From: Acetobacterium woodii | GTDB lineage: Bacteria; Bacillota; Clostridia; Eubacteriales; Eubacteriaceae | NCBI GenBank assembly: GCA_016213825.1 | Contig: JACQZP010000036.1 | Coordinates: 1 to 64,000, forward strand | Length of the DNA stretch: 64,000 bases | Direction of reading: 5' to 3' | Shown: piece after piece, positions 51,586 to 60,106 of the stretch | Numbering within the stretch: position 1 is the stretch's first letter | How the letters are laid out: every line of letters begins with the position of its first letter | Notes under the pieces: generated by a model | What the model was told of the DNA's origin: nothing | What the model saw: the letters and a program-made list of their open reading frames with translations, nothing else | The model's database searches: none | Program-made: the position numbers and the translations under genes

Positions 51586-52779
51586 TCACTTAGATTGTCT
51601 TTCGGTAAGATAATAAATAAACCCGATCACTGGCATAAGTAGCCCAATGATAGAGGCCAGTGCCCAACTGCCCTGGGCGTAGGACCATCCCCCCAGGGCG
51701 GAGCCAATCGCACCACCGGCAAAGAAAACCGCCATGAAGACCCCGTTGACCCGGCCACGTATTTCATCTCCGAGGGCATAAATAGCCTGTTGACCGAGGA
51801 CCAGATTTCCGGAAACCGCCATGTCCAGTAAAATTGCCGACAGACCGAAGAGTCCCAGTGAAACAACCAAATGATCAGCAAAAATATGGGTCAAGGCAAA
51901 TGCGGATACTGCCGTTATAAAGGCAATGCCGGTAAGTTGTCGGCTTAGGCCTTTGTCAGCAAGCCGGCCGGCAATGGGTGCGGCAATGGCTCCAGCAACA
52001 CCTGCCAAAGCAAATATGGCAATCCCCATTTGTGATAGTTGAAAATGTTTAGCAAGCCATAGAGGAACAACCGTCCAGAATAAGCTGAAACTTCCGAATA
52101 GACAGGCCTGATAAAGGGCTCTTCGGCGTAGGATGGTCTTGCTTATAAAAAGTTGGCTGAGTGATTTTAAAGTTTCGCCATAGGTCTCTTTGGGTTCGGG
52201 TTTCCGCTTTGGAAGTAAACGGACTAAGACTAGGATTAGGAGTCCCATCAGTATCGCCGAAATCAGAAATACCGTTTGCCAGCCCCAAAAAGCGGTGATC
52301 AGACTGGATGCTGGCCGTGCCAGCATAATGCCCAACAACAGGCCGCTCATAACATTGCCGACCATCTGTCCGCGTTGTTTTTCTGGTGCCAGATGGGCAG
52401 CCAGCGGCACCAGAATTTGGGCAGCCACCGAGCCAGTACCAATTAAGATTGCCGCGATAAAAAAGACAGGCGGCGTTTTTGAAAAAGATGCTAAACAGAG
52501 ACCGGAAATAGCAACGATTAAAGTTGTGGCAATGAGCTTTCGGTTTTCCAGCAAATCACTCAAAGGGACAATAAATAGAAGCCCCAGAACATAACCGATT
52601 TGAGTCATTGTTACAATTAATCCGGATGCATTGGCAGAGATGCCGGTATCACGACTGATTAGCCCAACCAAGGGTTGTGCATAATAGAGGTTTGCGACAA
52701 TTAACCCACAGGCAGTGGCCATCAATAACGTGAGCCAGGTGGGGATGGCTTTTTCAAAGGTGTTTAATTTTCTAGACAT
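51586..52779 (-). CDS. MFS drug-efflux-type transporter
   Basis: A 397-residue, 12-helix MFS carrier of the YfcJ/Bcr-like drug:H+ type. The loop VPLSDLLENRKLI after helix 2 and GRLADKGLSRQ in the second half are the paired motif-A loops. MIMS: ATG 52779 is favoured, with GGAGG 7 nt upstream. It is divergent from a TetR regulator, and the shared promoter carries ACTGAACG repeats around the MFS -10. Induction by a toxic compound is the probable mode. Confidence 0.87.
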   Translation of the reverse strand: MSRKLNTFEKAIPTWLTLLMATACGLIVANLYYAQPLVGLISRDTGISANASGLIVTMTQIGYVLGLLFIVPLSDLLENRKLIATTLIVAISGLCLASFSKTPPVFFIAAILIGTGSVAAQILVPLAAHLAPEKQRGQMVGNVMSGLLLGIMLARPASSLITAFWGWQTVFLISAILMGLLILVLVRLLPKRKPEPKETYGETLKSLSQLFISKTILRRRALYQACLFGSFSLFWTVVPLWLAKHFQLSQMGIAIFALAGVAGAIAAPIAGRLADKGLSRQLTGIAFITAVSAFALTHIFADHLVVSLGLFGLSAILLDMAVSGNLVLGQQAIYALGDEIRGRVNGVFMAVFFAGGAIGSALGGWSYAQGSWALASIIGLLMPVIGFIYYLTERQSK

Positions 52780-52797
52780 AATCATTCCTCCATATAA

Positions 52798-52849
52798 AAC
52801 TGAACGTTTAGTATATAAACATAATAGCCGTTCAGTTTGTTTTTGTCAA
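52798..52849 (-). promoter_or_regulatory. MFS promoter with TetR operator
   Basis: Minus-strand TTGACA (52844-52849), 17-bp spacer, TATTAT (52821-52826). Inverted repeats AACTGAACG (52798-52806) and CGTTCAGTT (52829-52837) flank the -10 and are the candidate sites of the divergent TetR protein. Confidence 0.75.
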
Positions 52850-52914
52850 CCCTTTCATAAAATAAAAAAAATGATATAATAAACGTATAGTTTTGTTAAT
52901 TGAGGAGAATCGAT

Positions 52915-53487
52915 ATGGAGAAAAAAACAGGACGCCCTCGTAGTGAGGAAACTAGAAAATCCGTTATTTCTGCCGCATATGAGCTGTTGCTGGAAAATGG
53001 ATTCAAAGCCGTAACCGTTGATGGCATTGCCCTGCGGTCTGGGGTAAGCAAGGCTACCATTTATAAATGGTGGCCGAATAAGGCCGCAGTTGTACTTGAT
53101 GCCTTCTTTGAAATAACCGAAATCATGCTTCAGGTACCAGATACAGGGTCAGTGAAAGAAGATCTGTTTATCCAAGTGAATAGTTTGGCTTCATTTTTAA
53201 CCAGTGATAAGGGGCGGGTTATTACTGAATTTATTGGAGAGGGTCAGTTTGATAAGAACATTGCCCAAGAATATCGCAAACGATATTTTGTTCCCCGTCG
53301 GCTTATATCAAAAGAAATTATTGATCGTGGTATTATCAGAGGTGAACTGAGAAAAGATATTGATATTGATCTTGTCATCGATCTCATCTTTGCACCGTTG
53401 TTTTATCGCTTGTTAATTACTGATAAACCGTTGGAATCCGCGTATATCAGGGAAGTTGTTACTTATGGCTTGATGGGCTTTGAATGA
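52915..53487 (+). CDS. TetR/AcrR-family regulator
   Basis: A 190-residue regulator. The N-terminal HTH is GRPRSEETRKSVISAAYELLLENGFKAVTVDGIALRSGVSKATIYKWWPNKAAV. The C-terminal all-helical domain is of the TetR_C_16 or similar kind. ATG 52915 has GAGGAG 7 nt upstream. It should repress the divergent MFS gene through the ACTGAACG sites. Confidence 0.9.
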   Translation: MEKKTGRPRSEETRKSVISAAYELLLENGFKAVTVDGIALRSGVSKATIYKWWPNKAAVVLDAFFEITEIMLQVPDTGSVKEDLFIQVNSLASFLTSDKGRVITEFIGEGQFDKNIAQEYRKRYFVPRRLISKEIIDRGIIRGELRKDIDIDLVIDLIFAPLFYRLLITDKPLESAYIREVVTYGLMGFE

Positions 53488-53684
53488 TCGATAACTTGGA
53501 TTAAAAAACTGAGGAGTAAAAAGATCCCTTACTGAAAATTGATGATCTTAGGTTTCAAGTAAGGCTGGCTTTATGAAGAAGACTGAGGATGTTCGGGTTT
53601 ATTATTTGAGTCCTACACATCCTCTGGCGGTCTCAGGATAGCGCGTTTTGCTTTTGAGAGGAAAGTCGTCCAAAAGATAAATAA

Positions 53685-54569
53685 TTATTCAGCATCCTCA
53701 AAATATTTTATCAAATGCTTATAATAACCCTTTGATTTTTCGGTGACATAGTTCCCGTTAATCTGAGGGTTATTTAATAGTTGATCAATATTGAATCCAC
53801 CGGTGTAAGGGTCTAACACACAGCCAGTCAGATGTCTGGCTTTTATGGCGTGATTGGGACAGGCGTAAATACAGCGCATACACCAAATGCAGTTGGAGCC
53901 AAAACAGATTTGACCATCCGCTTCGGAAATATTATTGGTTGGGCAGTCACGAACGCATTTTTTGCAGCGGTTGCAGTTAGCAGAAGCAGCCAGCCCTTTA
54001 GCAAAGTATTGGGCGCCATAATGTTCTTCTCCATAGTAAAGAAACCGGAGCAATTTGCTTAGAACCCCATTTATTTTTAAGTGCTGCTCCTGTGTATTGA
54101 TGGTATCCGCAACTATTTTGTCGACTTTTTTCACGGCCGCTTGGTACAACTGTTTATTCAACTGATCGTCATATTTAATATACCAGTTACAGGGCATGGC
54201 GATGATTGAATTATGGAATACCCGGTAGCCCTTTGCTTCCATTGCCTGAATGACTGCAGCAGAGGCACCTTGGTTAAGATAGTGCGGAGAAGAGGCAGTT
54301 TTGAAGATAAACGCTTTCTTTTCCGGGCAGTGCGGCAACATCTGGGCAAACAGATCAGTAATGCCCGAAGCGCCAAACCCCAGAACGGGATGCCCCACCC
54401 CAATCATATCAAAATCATTGATGACGAATGGTTTTTTATGAGTCACAATATCCTCAATCCTGAATAATTCAACTTCTATTTGTTTTCGTTCATATGATTT
54501 AGATAACAACTTGGCAATAATTTCAGTATTACCGGTACCTGAAAAGTAGAAAATCCCGATTCGTTTCAT
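53685..54569 (-). CDS. EFR1-type flavodoxin-ferredoxin fusion protein
   Basis: A 294-residue redox protein. The N-terminal flavodoxin-like domain has the phosphate loop YFSGTGNTE (7-15). The C-terminal half carries two [4Fe-4S] motifs, CNRCKKCVRDCP near 200 and CIWCMRCIYACP near 228. EFR1-family proteins are electron-transfer modules, sometimes tied to iron or flavin stress. It is downstream of a TetR gene on the same strand (28 nt) and is probably in its operon. Confidence 0.88.
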   Translation of the reverse strand: MKRIGIFYFSGTGNTEIIAKLLSKSYERKQIEVELFRIEDIVTHKKPFVINDFDMIGVGHPVLGFGASGITDLFAQMLPHCPEKKAFIFKTASSPHYLNQGASAAVIQAMEAKGYRVFHNSIIAMPCNWYIKYDDQLNKQLYQAAVKKVDKIVADTINTQEQHLKINGVLSKLLRFLYYGEEHYGAQYFAKGLAASANCNRCKKCVRDCPTNNISEADGQICFGSNCIWCMRCIYACPNHAIKARHLTGCVLDPYTGGFNIDQLLNNPQINGNYVTEKSKGYYKHLIKYFEDAE

Positions 54570-54597
54570 TTCAATAGTCCTTCCTGGTTATCGAACC

Positions 54598-55194
54598 CTA
54601 AATCTTATGAATTAATACCGAATTGATAAATTTATCCTCAAAATCTCCGATAACAGCATCAAGCTCAAGGTTGTCGTTCATTACCAGATAAGACAAGACA
54701 CCATCTAATGCGGACATCAGGGTTATTGCGCTTGCTCCGGTGTTGTGTTGAGCCAATTGGCTGCTGCTGATGCCTCTTTCGTAGAGTGTTTTTAAAAAAG
54801 CGATCATATGGTTATAGTAATCTTCATAGATTTTCCACATTTCCGGTGATGAAATAGCTTTAATCATGGTCAGAAAGAAAAAAGTGAGTTCCTTCTTGTG
54901 GGCCAACCAGTAACTGATATAGTTCCTGATGTAGCAGCGAATGCCAGCTACCGGGTCGGGATTTTCGGCAGCGAGGCGGACATATTCATAAATGGGTTCA
55001 TTTAATTTCTCATTGGCGTAATATAAAATTTCATCTTTGCTGCTAAAATGATGGTATAAGCCACCCTTGCTGATTTGTGCGCTTTTGGCAATCGCCTCCA
55101 TGGATGCACCTTCATAACCCTTATCAAGAAAAATCGCGACAGCTGCATTCACGATGTCATCCATTCGTTTTTCCTTTGCTTCCCATTTAGCCAT
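54598..55194 (-). CDS. TetR/AcrR-family regulator
   Basis: A 198-residue regulator. The HTH is MDDIVNAAVAIFLDKGYEGASMEAIAKSAQISKGGLYHHFSSKDEIL. The C-terminal domain is helical. It is first in an operon with the EFR1 protein. Its promoter holds a perfect AAAACCGAC..GTCGGTTTT operator, so autoregulation is likely. GGAGG precedes the ATG. Confidence 0.9.
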   Translation of the reverse strand: MAKWEAKEKRMDDIVNAAVAIFLDKGYEGASMEAIAKSAQISKGGLYHHFSSKDEILYYANEKLNEPIYEYVRLAAENPDPVAGIRCYIRNYISYWLAHKKELTFFFLTMIKAISSPEMWKIYEDYYNHMIAFLKTLYERGISSSQLAQHNTGASAITLMSALDGVLSYLVMNDNLELDAVIGDFEDKFINSVLIHKI

Positions 55195-55539
55195 AAAATC
55201 TCCTCCTTAAAAAACCGACCGTCGGTTTTATTTTAAGGCGATTCGTTGATTTTGTCAAGATTGTTTTTAAAAAAGCGGCAATTGATGACTTTATCAAAAT
55301 GATTGAAAGCGGTGTCGCTAACGCTAAGGTCAGAATTTAAAATGGGTAATTAAAACAAATCCGCTAAAATAAAAAATAGATTATCCCAGAAGTATCGTAT
55401 TTTGGATCTTGATCATTGGGACAATCGCAATTTAGAAGTAGCTCTACTGACTTGAAAGGCGTATAATAAAAACATCGTGCAAGCCTCGTTTTTAGTGAGA
55501 ATGGCATAGATAAGATTATTAAATTTAAACAGGAGGATA
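55195..55539 (-). promoter_or_regulatory. TetR promoter/operator in a gene-free stretch
   Basis: Minus-strand TTGACA (55253-55258), 17-bp spacer, TAAAAT (55230-55235), then the palindrome AAAACCGAC-C-GTCGGTTTT (55211-55229). Beyond 55260 a plus-strand frame reads KAAIDDFIKMIESGVANAK before a stop at about 55340; it may be the tail of a lost gene. The rest is AT-rich and empty. Confidence 0.7.
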
Positions 55540-56817
55540 ATGTTGGATAACTTTGTTGTACATGAAATGATCGAAAAGCTTAAACATAAATACATGAAAT
55601 TGTGGTGGAATACAAATAAAAGTTTTCCGGTTTTAGACGAAGAAATTAGTGTTAAAGAAAAAAAGATGCACGAAAAAATAACGAATCAGTTTACCAATGA
55701 GCTTTTTTCGCATCTCAAGCAATGCCCTAAAAATGAAGCGCAACGAGTTGAGTGGAAGAATGCATTAGCGGCGATGATCAGAAATTTTGGACATCAGCTG
55801 GGCATTAATGAAGATGCAGTTAATGAGGATTTCGCAAAAGAGCTGCCGCTTATAACACATACGTTTATTTCCAATGTTAATGCATTTAATCCCGATATGC
55901 AATTGGATAAGATGATGCAGGCTCTCAGAAATGCCTGGATCATGAATCTGCTCCAGGTGCTCTTTAAGATCAAGGTAGAATATACCCCTTCAGTTTTTGC
56001 ATATAGCATGCTTTATCCTTACACCGATAATTATTTAGACAATAACGAAGTATCCTTTGAAGATAAAAAGCAGATCAGCAAACTATTCAGATCCCGATTA
56101 CAAGGGGAACAATTAGAACCCAACAACGCCTATGAAGAGGCGTTATTTAATTTAGTCGGCATGATCGAGAGTCAGTATTCCAGAGAAGCTCATAACGAAT
56201 TGTATGAAAGCCTTTTGTGCATCCATGATGCGCAATGCAACAGCCTGTCACGAAATAATGAAATGAGTTCACCTTATGAAAAGGATGTTTTAGGAATAAG
56301 CGCTGAAAAAGGTGGCGCTTCAGTACTGGCGGATGCCTATTTAGTTAATGGCCAACTGTCAGAAGCTCAGGTGGAGTTTGCCTTTGCTTATGGGGTACTG
56401 CTGCAATTGTGTGATGACTTACAGGATGCCAAAGAAGATTTGAATAACGGGCAGATGACCGTTTTTTCGGTAACATTAGAAAAATGGCCATTAGATAATC
56501 TAACCAATGCACTATTTGATTTTGCGAATAAAATAATGGCGGATTTATATACGAACCTTGAACATCAGGAGTCCGATAAAATGAAAACCTTCTTAAAGAA
56601 AAACCTGACCCTATTGATTTTTGAGGCAATTTCTCAAAACCATGTGTTTTATAGTAAAGAGTACATTAAAGCCATCGAAAAATATGTGCCATTCAGAATG
56701 GCATATACAAGAAAACTTTATAAAAAGCTGAAGAAAAAATATTCGAAGTTTGTAAGTATTGAAGGATATACTATTGACGATGTGATATTAATGGCAACAG
56801 AAATTGCTGAATTTTGA
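55540..56817 (+). CDS. class I isoprenoid-synthase-like protein
   Basis: A 425-residue all-helical protein. Two aspartate-rich motifs are visible: YTDNYLDN (D163..D167) and CDDLQDAKED (D292-D296). They are about 129 residues apart, as in class I prenyl/terpene synthases that bind Mg-diphosphate substrates. Between them EKGGASVLADAYL (256-268) resembles the KxxS/T-type motif of that fold. The first motif is DxxxD instead of DDxxD. The C-terminal 70 residues are very basic and may bind membranes. No other isoprenoid genes are close. The ATG 55540 is 3 nt and TTG 55543 is 6 nt from AGGAGG, so TTG may be the true start. Confidence 0.75.
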   Translation: MLDNFVVHEMIEKLKHKYMKLWWNTNKSFPVLDEEISVKEKKMHEKITNQFTNELFSHLKQCPKNEAQRVEWKNALAAMIRNFGHQLGINEDAVNEDFAKELPLITHTFISNVNAFNPDMQLDKMMQALRNAWIMNLLQVLFKIKVEYTPSVFAYSMLYPYTDNYLDNNEVSFEDKKQISKLFRSRLQGEQLEPNNAYEEALFNLVGMIESQYSREAHNELYESLLCIHDAQCNSLSRNNEMSSPYEKDVLGISAEKGGASVLADAYLVNGQLSEAQVEFAFAYGVLLQLCDDLQDAKEDLNNGQMTVFSVTLEKWPLDNLTNALFDFANKIMADLYTNLEHQESDKMKTFLKKNLTLLIFEAISQNHVFYSKEYIKAIEKYVPFRMAYTRKLYKKLKKKYSKFVSIEGYTIDDVILMATEIAEF

Positions 56818-56998
56818 ACCTTCGATCCATTTTTCTATGCTTTTCTATTATATTGGCAAAAACCAAGTGCTGTGATAGATTTGGGGCGAGTATTAAATTG
56901 AATGATCAGCCATCATCATAATTGTTTAAACAAAATATAATAATTGAAGGTTACAATCATAACAATATTATTTTTTAAGAGGTTGAGGTGTAATAAAA

Positions 56999-57691
56999 TT
57001 GAACCCATATTCAGTATTGGGAGTTGCTCATGATGCCAGTGATGAGGAAGTCACAAAAGCATATAAAAAACTGGCGAAAAAATATCATCCGGATTTAAAT
57101 CCAGGTAATCAGGAATCGGCAGCAAAAATGAGCGAGATCAATGCCGCCTATGATTTGATAAAAAGTGGTAAAGCAAACTATGCCTACGGAAATGCCTATG
57201 GAACAAGCAGTAATCCGGCTGGTCAAACGTATCAGGGCAGACCCGCCTATGAACCGTTTGGTTATGGTTCTCGACAGTCAGATACCTTTGAAGGGTTTGA
57301 TCCTTTTGAATGGATTTTTGGTGCCTATGCCAATCAGAACCGTCGATACAGTTTTGATACAGCGGTCAGCTATATCAATCAGGGCGATTATCGGGAAGCC
57401 TTAAATGTTTTAAATCATCTTTCCGATCGCAGTGCCAAGTGGTATTATTACAGTGCCATTGCCAATTATGGTATTGGCAATCGGGCAGATGCCATTTATC
57501 AGGTAAAAATAGCGGTGGAAATGGAACCGGATAATGAAGAGTACCAACATGTATTGAGTCAGATGGAAAAACCTAAACGTGGCTTTGGCGGACGTTCGTC
57601 ATCATTCTCACCAATTGGCACGATTTTAAAATTGTTTCTGGGATTCTATATGGTTCAGTTTTTGCTTTCTTTTTTAGGTTTTATATTTTAG
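56999..57691 (+). CDS. J-domain (DnaJ-like) membrane protein
   Basis: A 230-residue protein. The J domain is at 1-62, with [16 protein letters not shown] containing the HPD tripeptide at 30-32. A Gly/Tyr-rich linker follows. A TPR-like helical region lies around 120-190 ([16 protein letters not shown]... [15 protein letters not shown]), and a C-terminal helix (about 205-228) anchors it. It should recruit Hsp70 at the membrane. It starts with TTG, preceded by GAGGTG. It is followed by the zinc-ribbon gene, 31 nt away. Confidence 0.88.
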   Translation: MNPYSVLGVAHDASDEEVTKAYKKLAKKYHPDLNPGNQESAAKMSEINAAYDLIKSGKANYAYGNAYGTSSNPAGQTYQGRPAYEPFGYGSRQSDTFEGFDPFEWIFGAYANQNRRYSFDTAVSYINQGDYREALNVLNHLSDRSAKWYYYSAIANYGIGNRADAIYQVKIAVEMEPDNEEYQHVLSQMEKPKRGFGGRSSSFSPIGTILKLFLGFYMVQFLLSFLGFIF

Positions 57692-57722
57692 AATCAGTGT
57701 GTAGTGATTAGGAGAAAAACAA

Positions 57723-58133
57723 ATGGAAAGTTTGAAAAGTAAGTTAGTAAAATTTATGACTGGCCGTTACGGTGCCGATCAGCTTTATTATGCCATGTTG
57801 GTATTGGTGGTGGGGCTGATACTGGTAAATATGCTGGTTGATTCAGTGATTCTGATGGGTGTGTCCAATGCCATTCTGCTGTTGTTGATCTTTAGAAGCT
57901 TTTCCCGAAACATCAGCAAGCGTCGGGTGGAAAATGACAAGTTTTTAAAAATCTGGAATCCGATCAAAAGAGAAGTTAAACTATTATTTCGACGGTTCAA
58001 AGAAATTGGCGTCCATCGCTACCGTAAATGTCCAAGTTGTAAAAAGATGTTACGGCTGCCAATTAAGCGGGGCAAACACATGGTGAAATGCCCAACGTGT
58101 CAGGAAAAATTTGAAGTACGAGTGATTGTGTAA
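57723..58133 (+). CDS. membrane protein with C-terminal zinc ribbon
   Basis: A 136-residue protein. Two helices (about 18-36 and 40-58) precede a basic stretch and a zinc ribbon with CPSCKKM and CPTCQEKF as its two knuckles (about 100-130). The function is unknown. It probably forms an operon with the J-domain gene; both combine a membrane anchor with a cytoplasmic adapter, which suggests a shared role in membrane protein quality control (inference). Confidence 0.75.
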   Translation: MESLKSKLVKFMTGRYGADQLYYAMLVLVVGLILVNMLVDSVILMGVSNAILLLLIFRSFSRNISKRRVENDKFLKIWNPIKREVKLLFRRFKEIGVHRYRKCPSCKKMLRLPIKRGKHMVKCPTCQEKFEVRVIV

Positions 58134-58165
58134 CCAGAAAAAATATGAGTGCAATAAAGAATTTA

Positions 58166-58197
58166 TGATACAGGCCTTCGGGTCTGTATTTTTTTCG
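58166..58197 (+). terminator. intrinsic terminator
   Basis: ATACAGGCC-TTC-GGGTCTGTAT with seven T residues, after the zinc-ribbon gene. Confidence 0.88.
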
Positions 58198-58288
58198 GGA
58201 AGCGGTTTTTATATTGCCAGAAATAATCGGCTAGTTTAATAATTATCGCAATTGATTTATTTTTTCTGCCCTAAATAGCTTAAACCGC

Positions 58289-58319
58289 TTGACTATACAG
58301 TACCGGTATAGTTTATGAT
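58289..58319 (+). promoter_or_regulatory. MerR-type promoter of the ABC exporter operon
   Basis: TTGACT (58289-58294), a 19-bp spacer and TATGAT (58314-58319). The dyad ACTATAC..GTATAGT fills the spacer. A 19-bp spacer with a dyad is the hallmark of promoters twisted open by MerR-family activators. No merR gene is present nearby. Confidence 0.75.
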
Positions 58320-58366
58320 AAAGATAACTATTCTCAAAATTTATCGCAAGTTCGGAGGGATCAGCA

Positions 58367-60106
58367 ATGACCTATTTAATCCAATTTTTAAAAGAAAAGA
58401 AAGGCATGCTGTTTTTAATTATCCTGGCAACGGTGATCCAGTCCTTTAGTATGTTGGCGGTGCCCTATTTCGCAGCAAAAATCATTGACATTGGGATCAT
58501 CAAAAAAGATCTGATGGCAATTGTATCATTGGGTTTGCAAATGTTGGCGGCGGTGTGGGTATCGGCGCTTATTTCTTTATGGGCCAGTTATATGTGTGCC
58601 GATTTGGCGGCGCTTTCAGGAAAATATTTACGGGATCGGATTTTTGATAAAACGCAGATCCTGTCGATCCGCGATTTTAATCGCTTCAGCACCGCTTCGA
58701 TGATTACCCGGGCCACCGGCGATATCACGGTGATCCAGCAAACGGTGATCATGTTTGCCCAAATGATTCTGCCGGCACCGATTGTTGCCATAACCGCGAT
58801 CATCATGACAATGGCCGTCAGTCCAATACTGGTGGCGATTCCCATTATTGCCATGGTGGTGTTCATCAGCGTGATTTATTATTTGTTCAGAAAAGCCAGT
58901 CCCATCTCCAAAACCATCCAAAAGCGGCTGGATATCATTAACCGGATCATGGGAGAAGCCATTACCGGCGTCCGGGTGATTCGCGCTTTTGATAATTCGG
59001 AATACGAAAGAGAACGAACCAATGAGGCCTTTTTAGACTATGCCGATAATGTCATTCGTTTAAACCGGACCTTTGCCGTGTTTAGTCCGCTGATCTGGGC
59101 AGTTGTCGGGATCAGCATGGTCGCAGTATTGTGGTTTGGCAGCTTTCTGGTGCTCAATGGTGAAATTCAGGTGGGGGGCATCATCGCCGTTTCAGAATAT
59201 ACCATTCTGTTGCTGATTTCACTGATCATGTCGTCCATGGTGATCGTGATGCTGCCAAAAATGAAAGCGTGTCTGGACCGAACCCAGGAGGTTCTCGATA
59301 CGATTCCGGAAATCGGGGATGAAAAAGCAGCAACGGCCTTGGGAAATCCAAACAACCCGGCAAAAATTGTCTTCAATCAGGTCAGCTTTTCTTATCGGGG
59401 GGCAGAGGAGCCGGTTTTGCAGGGTATCAGTTTTTCGTGTGAGCAGGGGAAAACCACCGCCATTATTGGTGGCACCGGGTCGGGCAAGAGTACCATTGCC
59501 AGTCTGATGCTGCGTCTCTATGATGTAGCCAGCGGGGAAATCACCCTGGAAGGGGTGGATATCCGCCAAATGACCCAGCATGATCTGCGGGAACAGATTA
59601 GCTATGTACCCCAGAAGGCGATTCTCTTTAGCGGTACCATTGCTGACAATCTGCGGATGGGAAACCGCCAGGCGATCCAGGCAGAATTGGAACACGCCGC
59701 CAGGATTGCCCAGGCCCATGACTTTATTATCGGGATGGAAGATGGCTATGAGCGATCCGTGGCTCAGGGTGGTACCAATTTTTCCGGCGGTCAGAAGCAA
59801 CGGCTGTGCATTGCCCGGACACTGGTAAAAAAAGCGCCGGTTTATATTTTTGATGACAGTTTTTCGGCGCTGGATTTTAAAACCGATGCCACCTTGCGAA
59901 AAGCACTGAAAAAAGAAATGTCAGATGCTGCGGTGGTGATTGTCGCCCAACGAATCAGCACCATTATGGATGCCGATCAGATTATCGTACTGGAGGCTGG
60001 CCGGATGGCTGGAATCGGCAGGCATTCCGAACTGATCAAAAGCTGCCCGGTTTATCAGGAAATTGTCGCTTCTCAGTTTACTGAAAAGGAGGCCGATCAA
60101 ATATGA
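58367..60106 (+). CDS. heterodimeric ABC exporter subunit (degenerate-site half)
   Basis: A 579-residue fusion of six helices and an ATPase domain. Walker A is GGTGSGKST, the signature is FSGGQKQR, and Walker B is VYIFDDSFSALD. The catalytic glutamate is replaced by Asp, marking the degenerate nucleotide site of heterodimers such as the LmrCD/BmrCD type. The transported compound is probably a drug or lipid. GGAGG precedes the ATG. Its stop overlaps the second subunit by 4 nt. Confidence 0.93.
   Translation: MTYLIQFLKEKKGMLFLIILATVIQSFSMLAVPYFAAKIIDIGIIKKDLMAIVSLGLQMLAAVWVSALISLWASYMCADLAALSGKYLRDRIFDKTQILSIRDFNRFSTASMITRATGDITVIQQTVIMFAQMILPAPIVAITAIIMTMAVSPILVAIPIIAMVVFISVIYYLFRKASPISKTIQKRLDIINRIMGEAITGVRVIRAFDNSEYERERTNEAFLDYADNVIRLNRTFAVFSPLIWAVVGISMVAVLWFGSFLVLNGEIQVGGIIAVSEYTILLLISLIMSSMVIVMLPKMKACLDRTQEVLDTIPEIGDEKAATALGNPNNPAKIVFNQVSFSYRGAEEPVLQGISFSCEQGKTTAIIGGTGSGKSTIASLMLRLYDVASGEITLEGVDIRQMTQHDLREQISYVPQKAILFSGTIADNLRMGNRQAIQAELEHAARIAQAHDFIIGMEDGYERSVAQGGTNFSGGQKQRLCIARTLVKKAPVYIFDDSFSALDFKTDATLRKALKKEMSDAAVVIVAQRISTIMDADQIIVLEAGRMAGIGRHSELIKSCPVYQEIVASQFTEKEADQI

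Noticed and set aside
53488-53684. Inverted repeats GAGGATGT/ACATCCTC and CCTTACTGAAA/TTTCAAGTAAGG
   Set aside because: Paired arms are present, but no terminator T run or gene relation was clear; not called as a feature.
55270-55340. Possible gene tail KAAIDDFIKMIESGVANAK
   Set aside because: Too short, no start, and next to a regulatory region; only noted with the intergenic entry.
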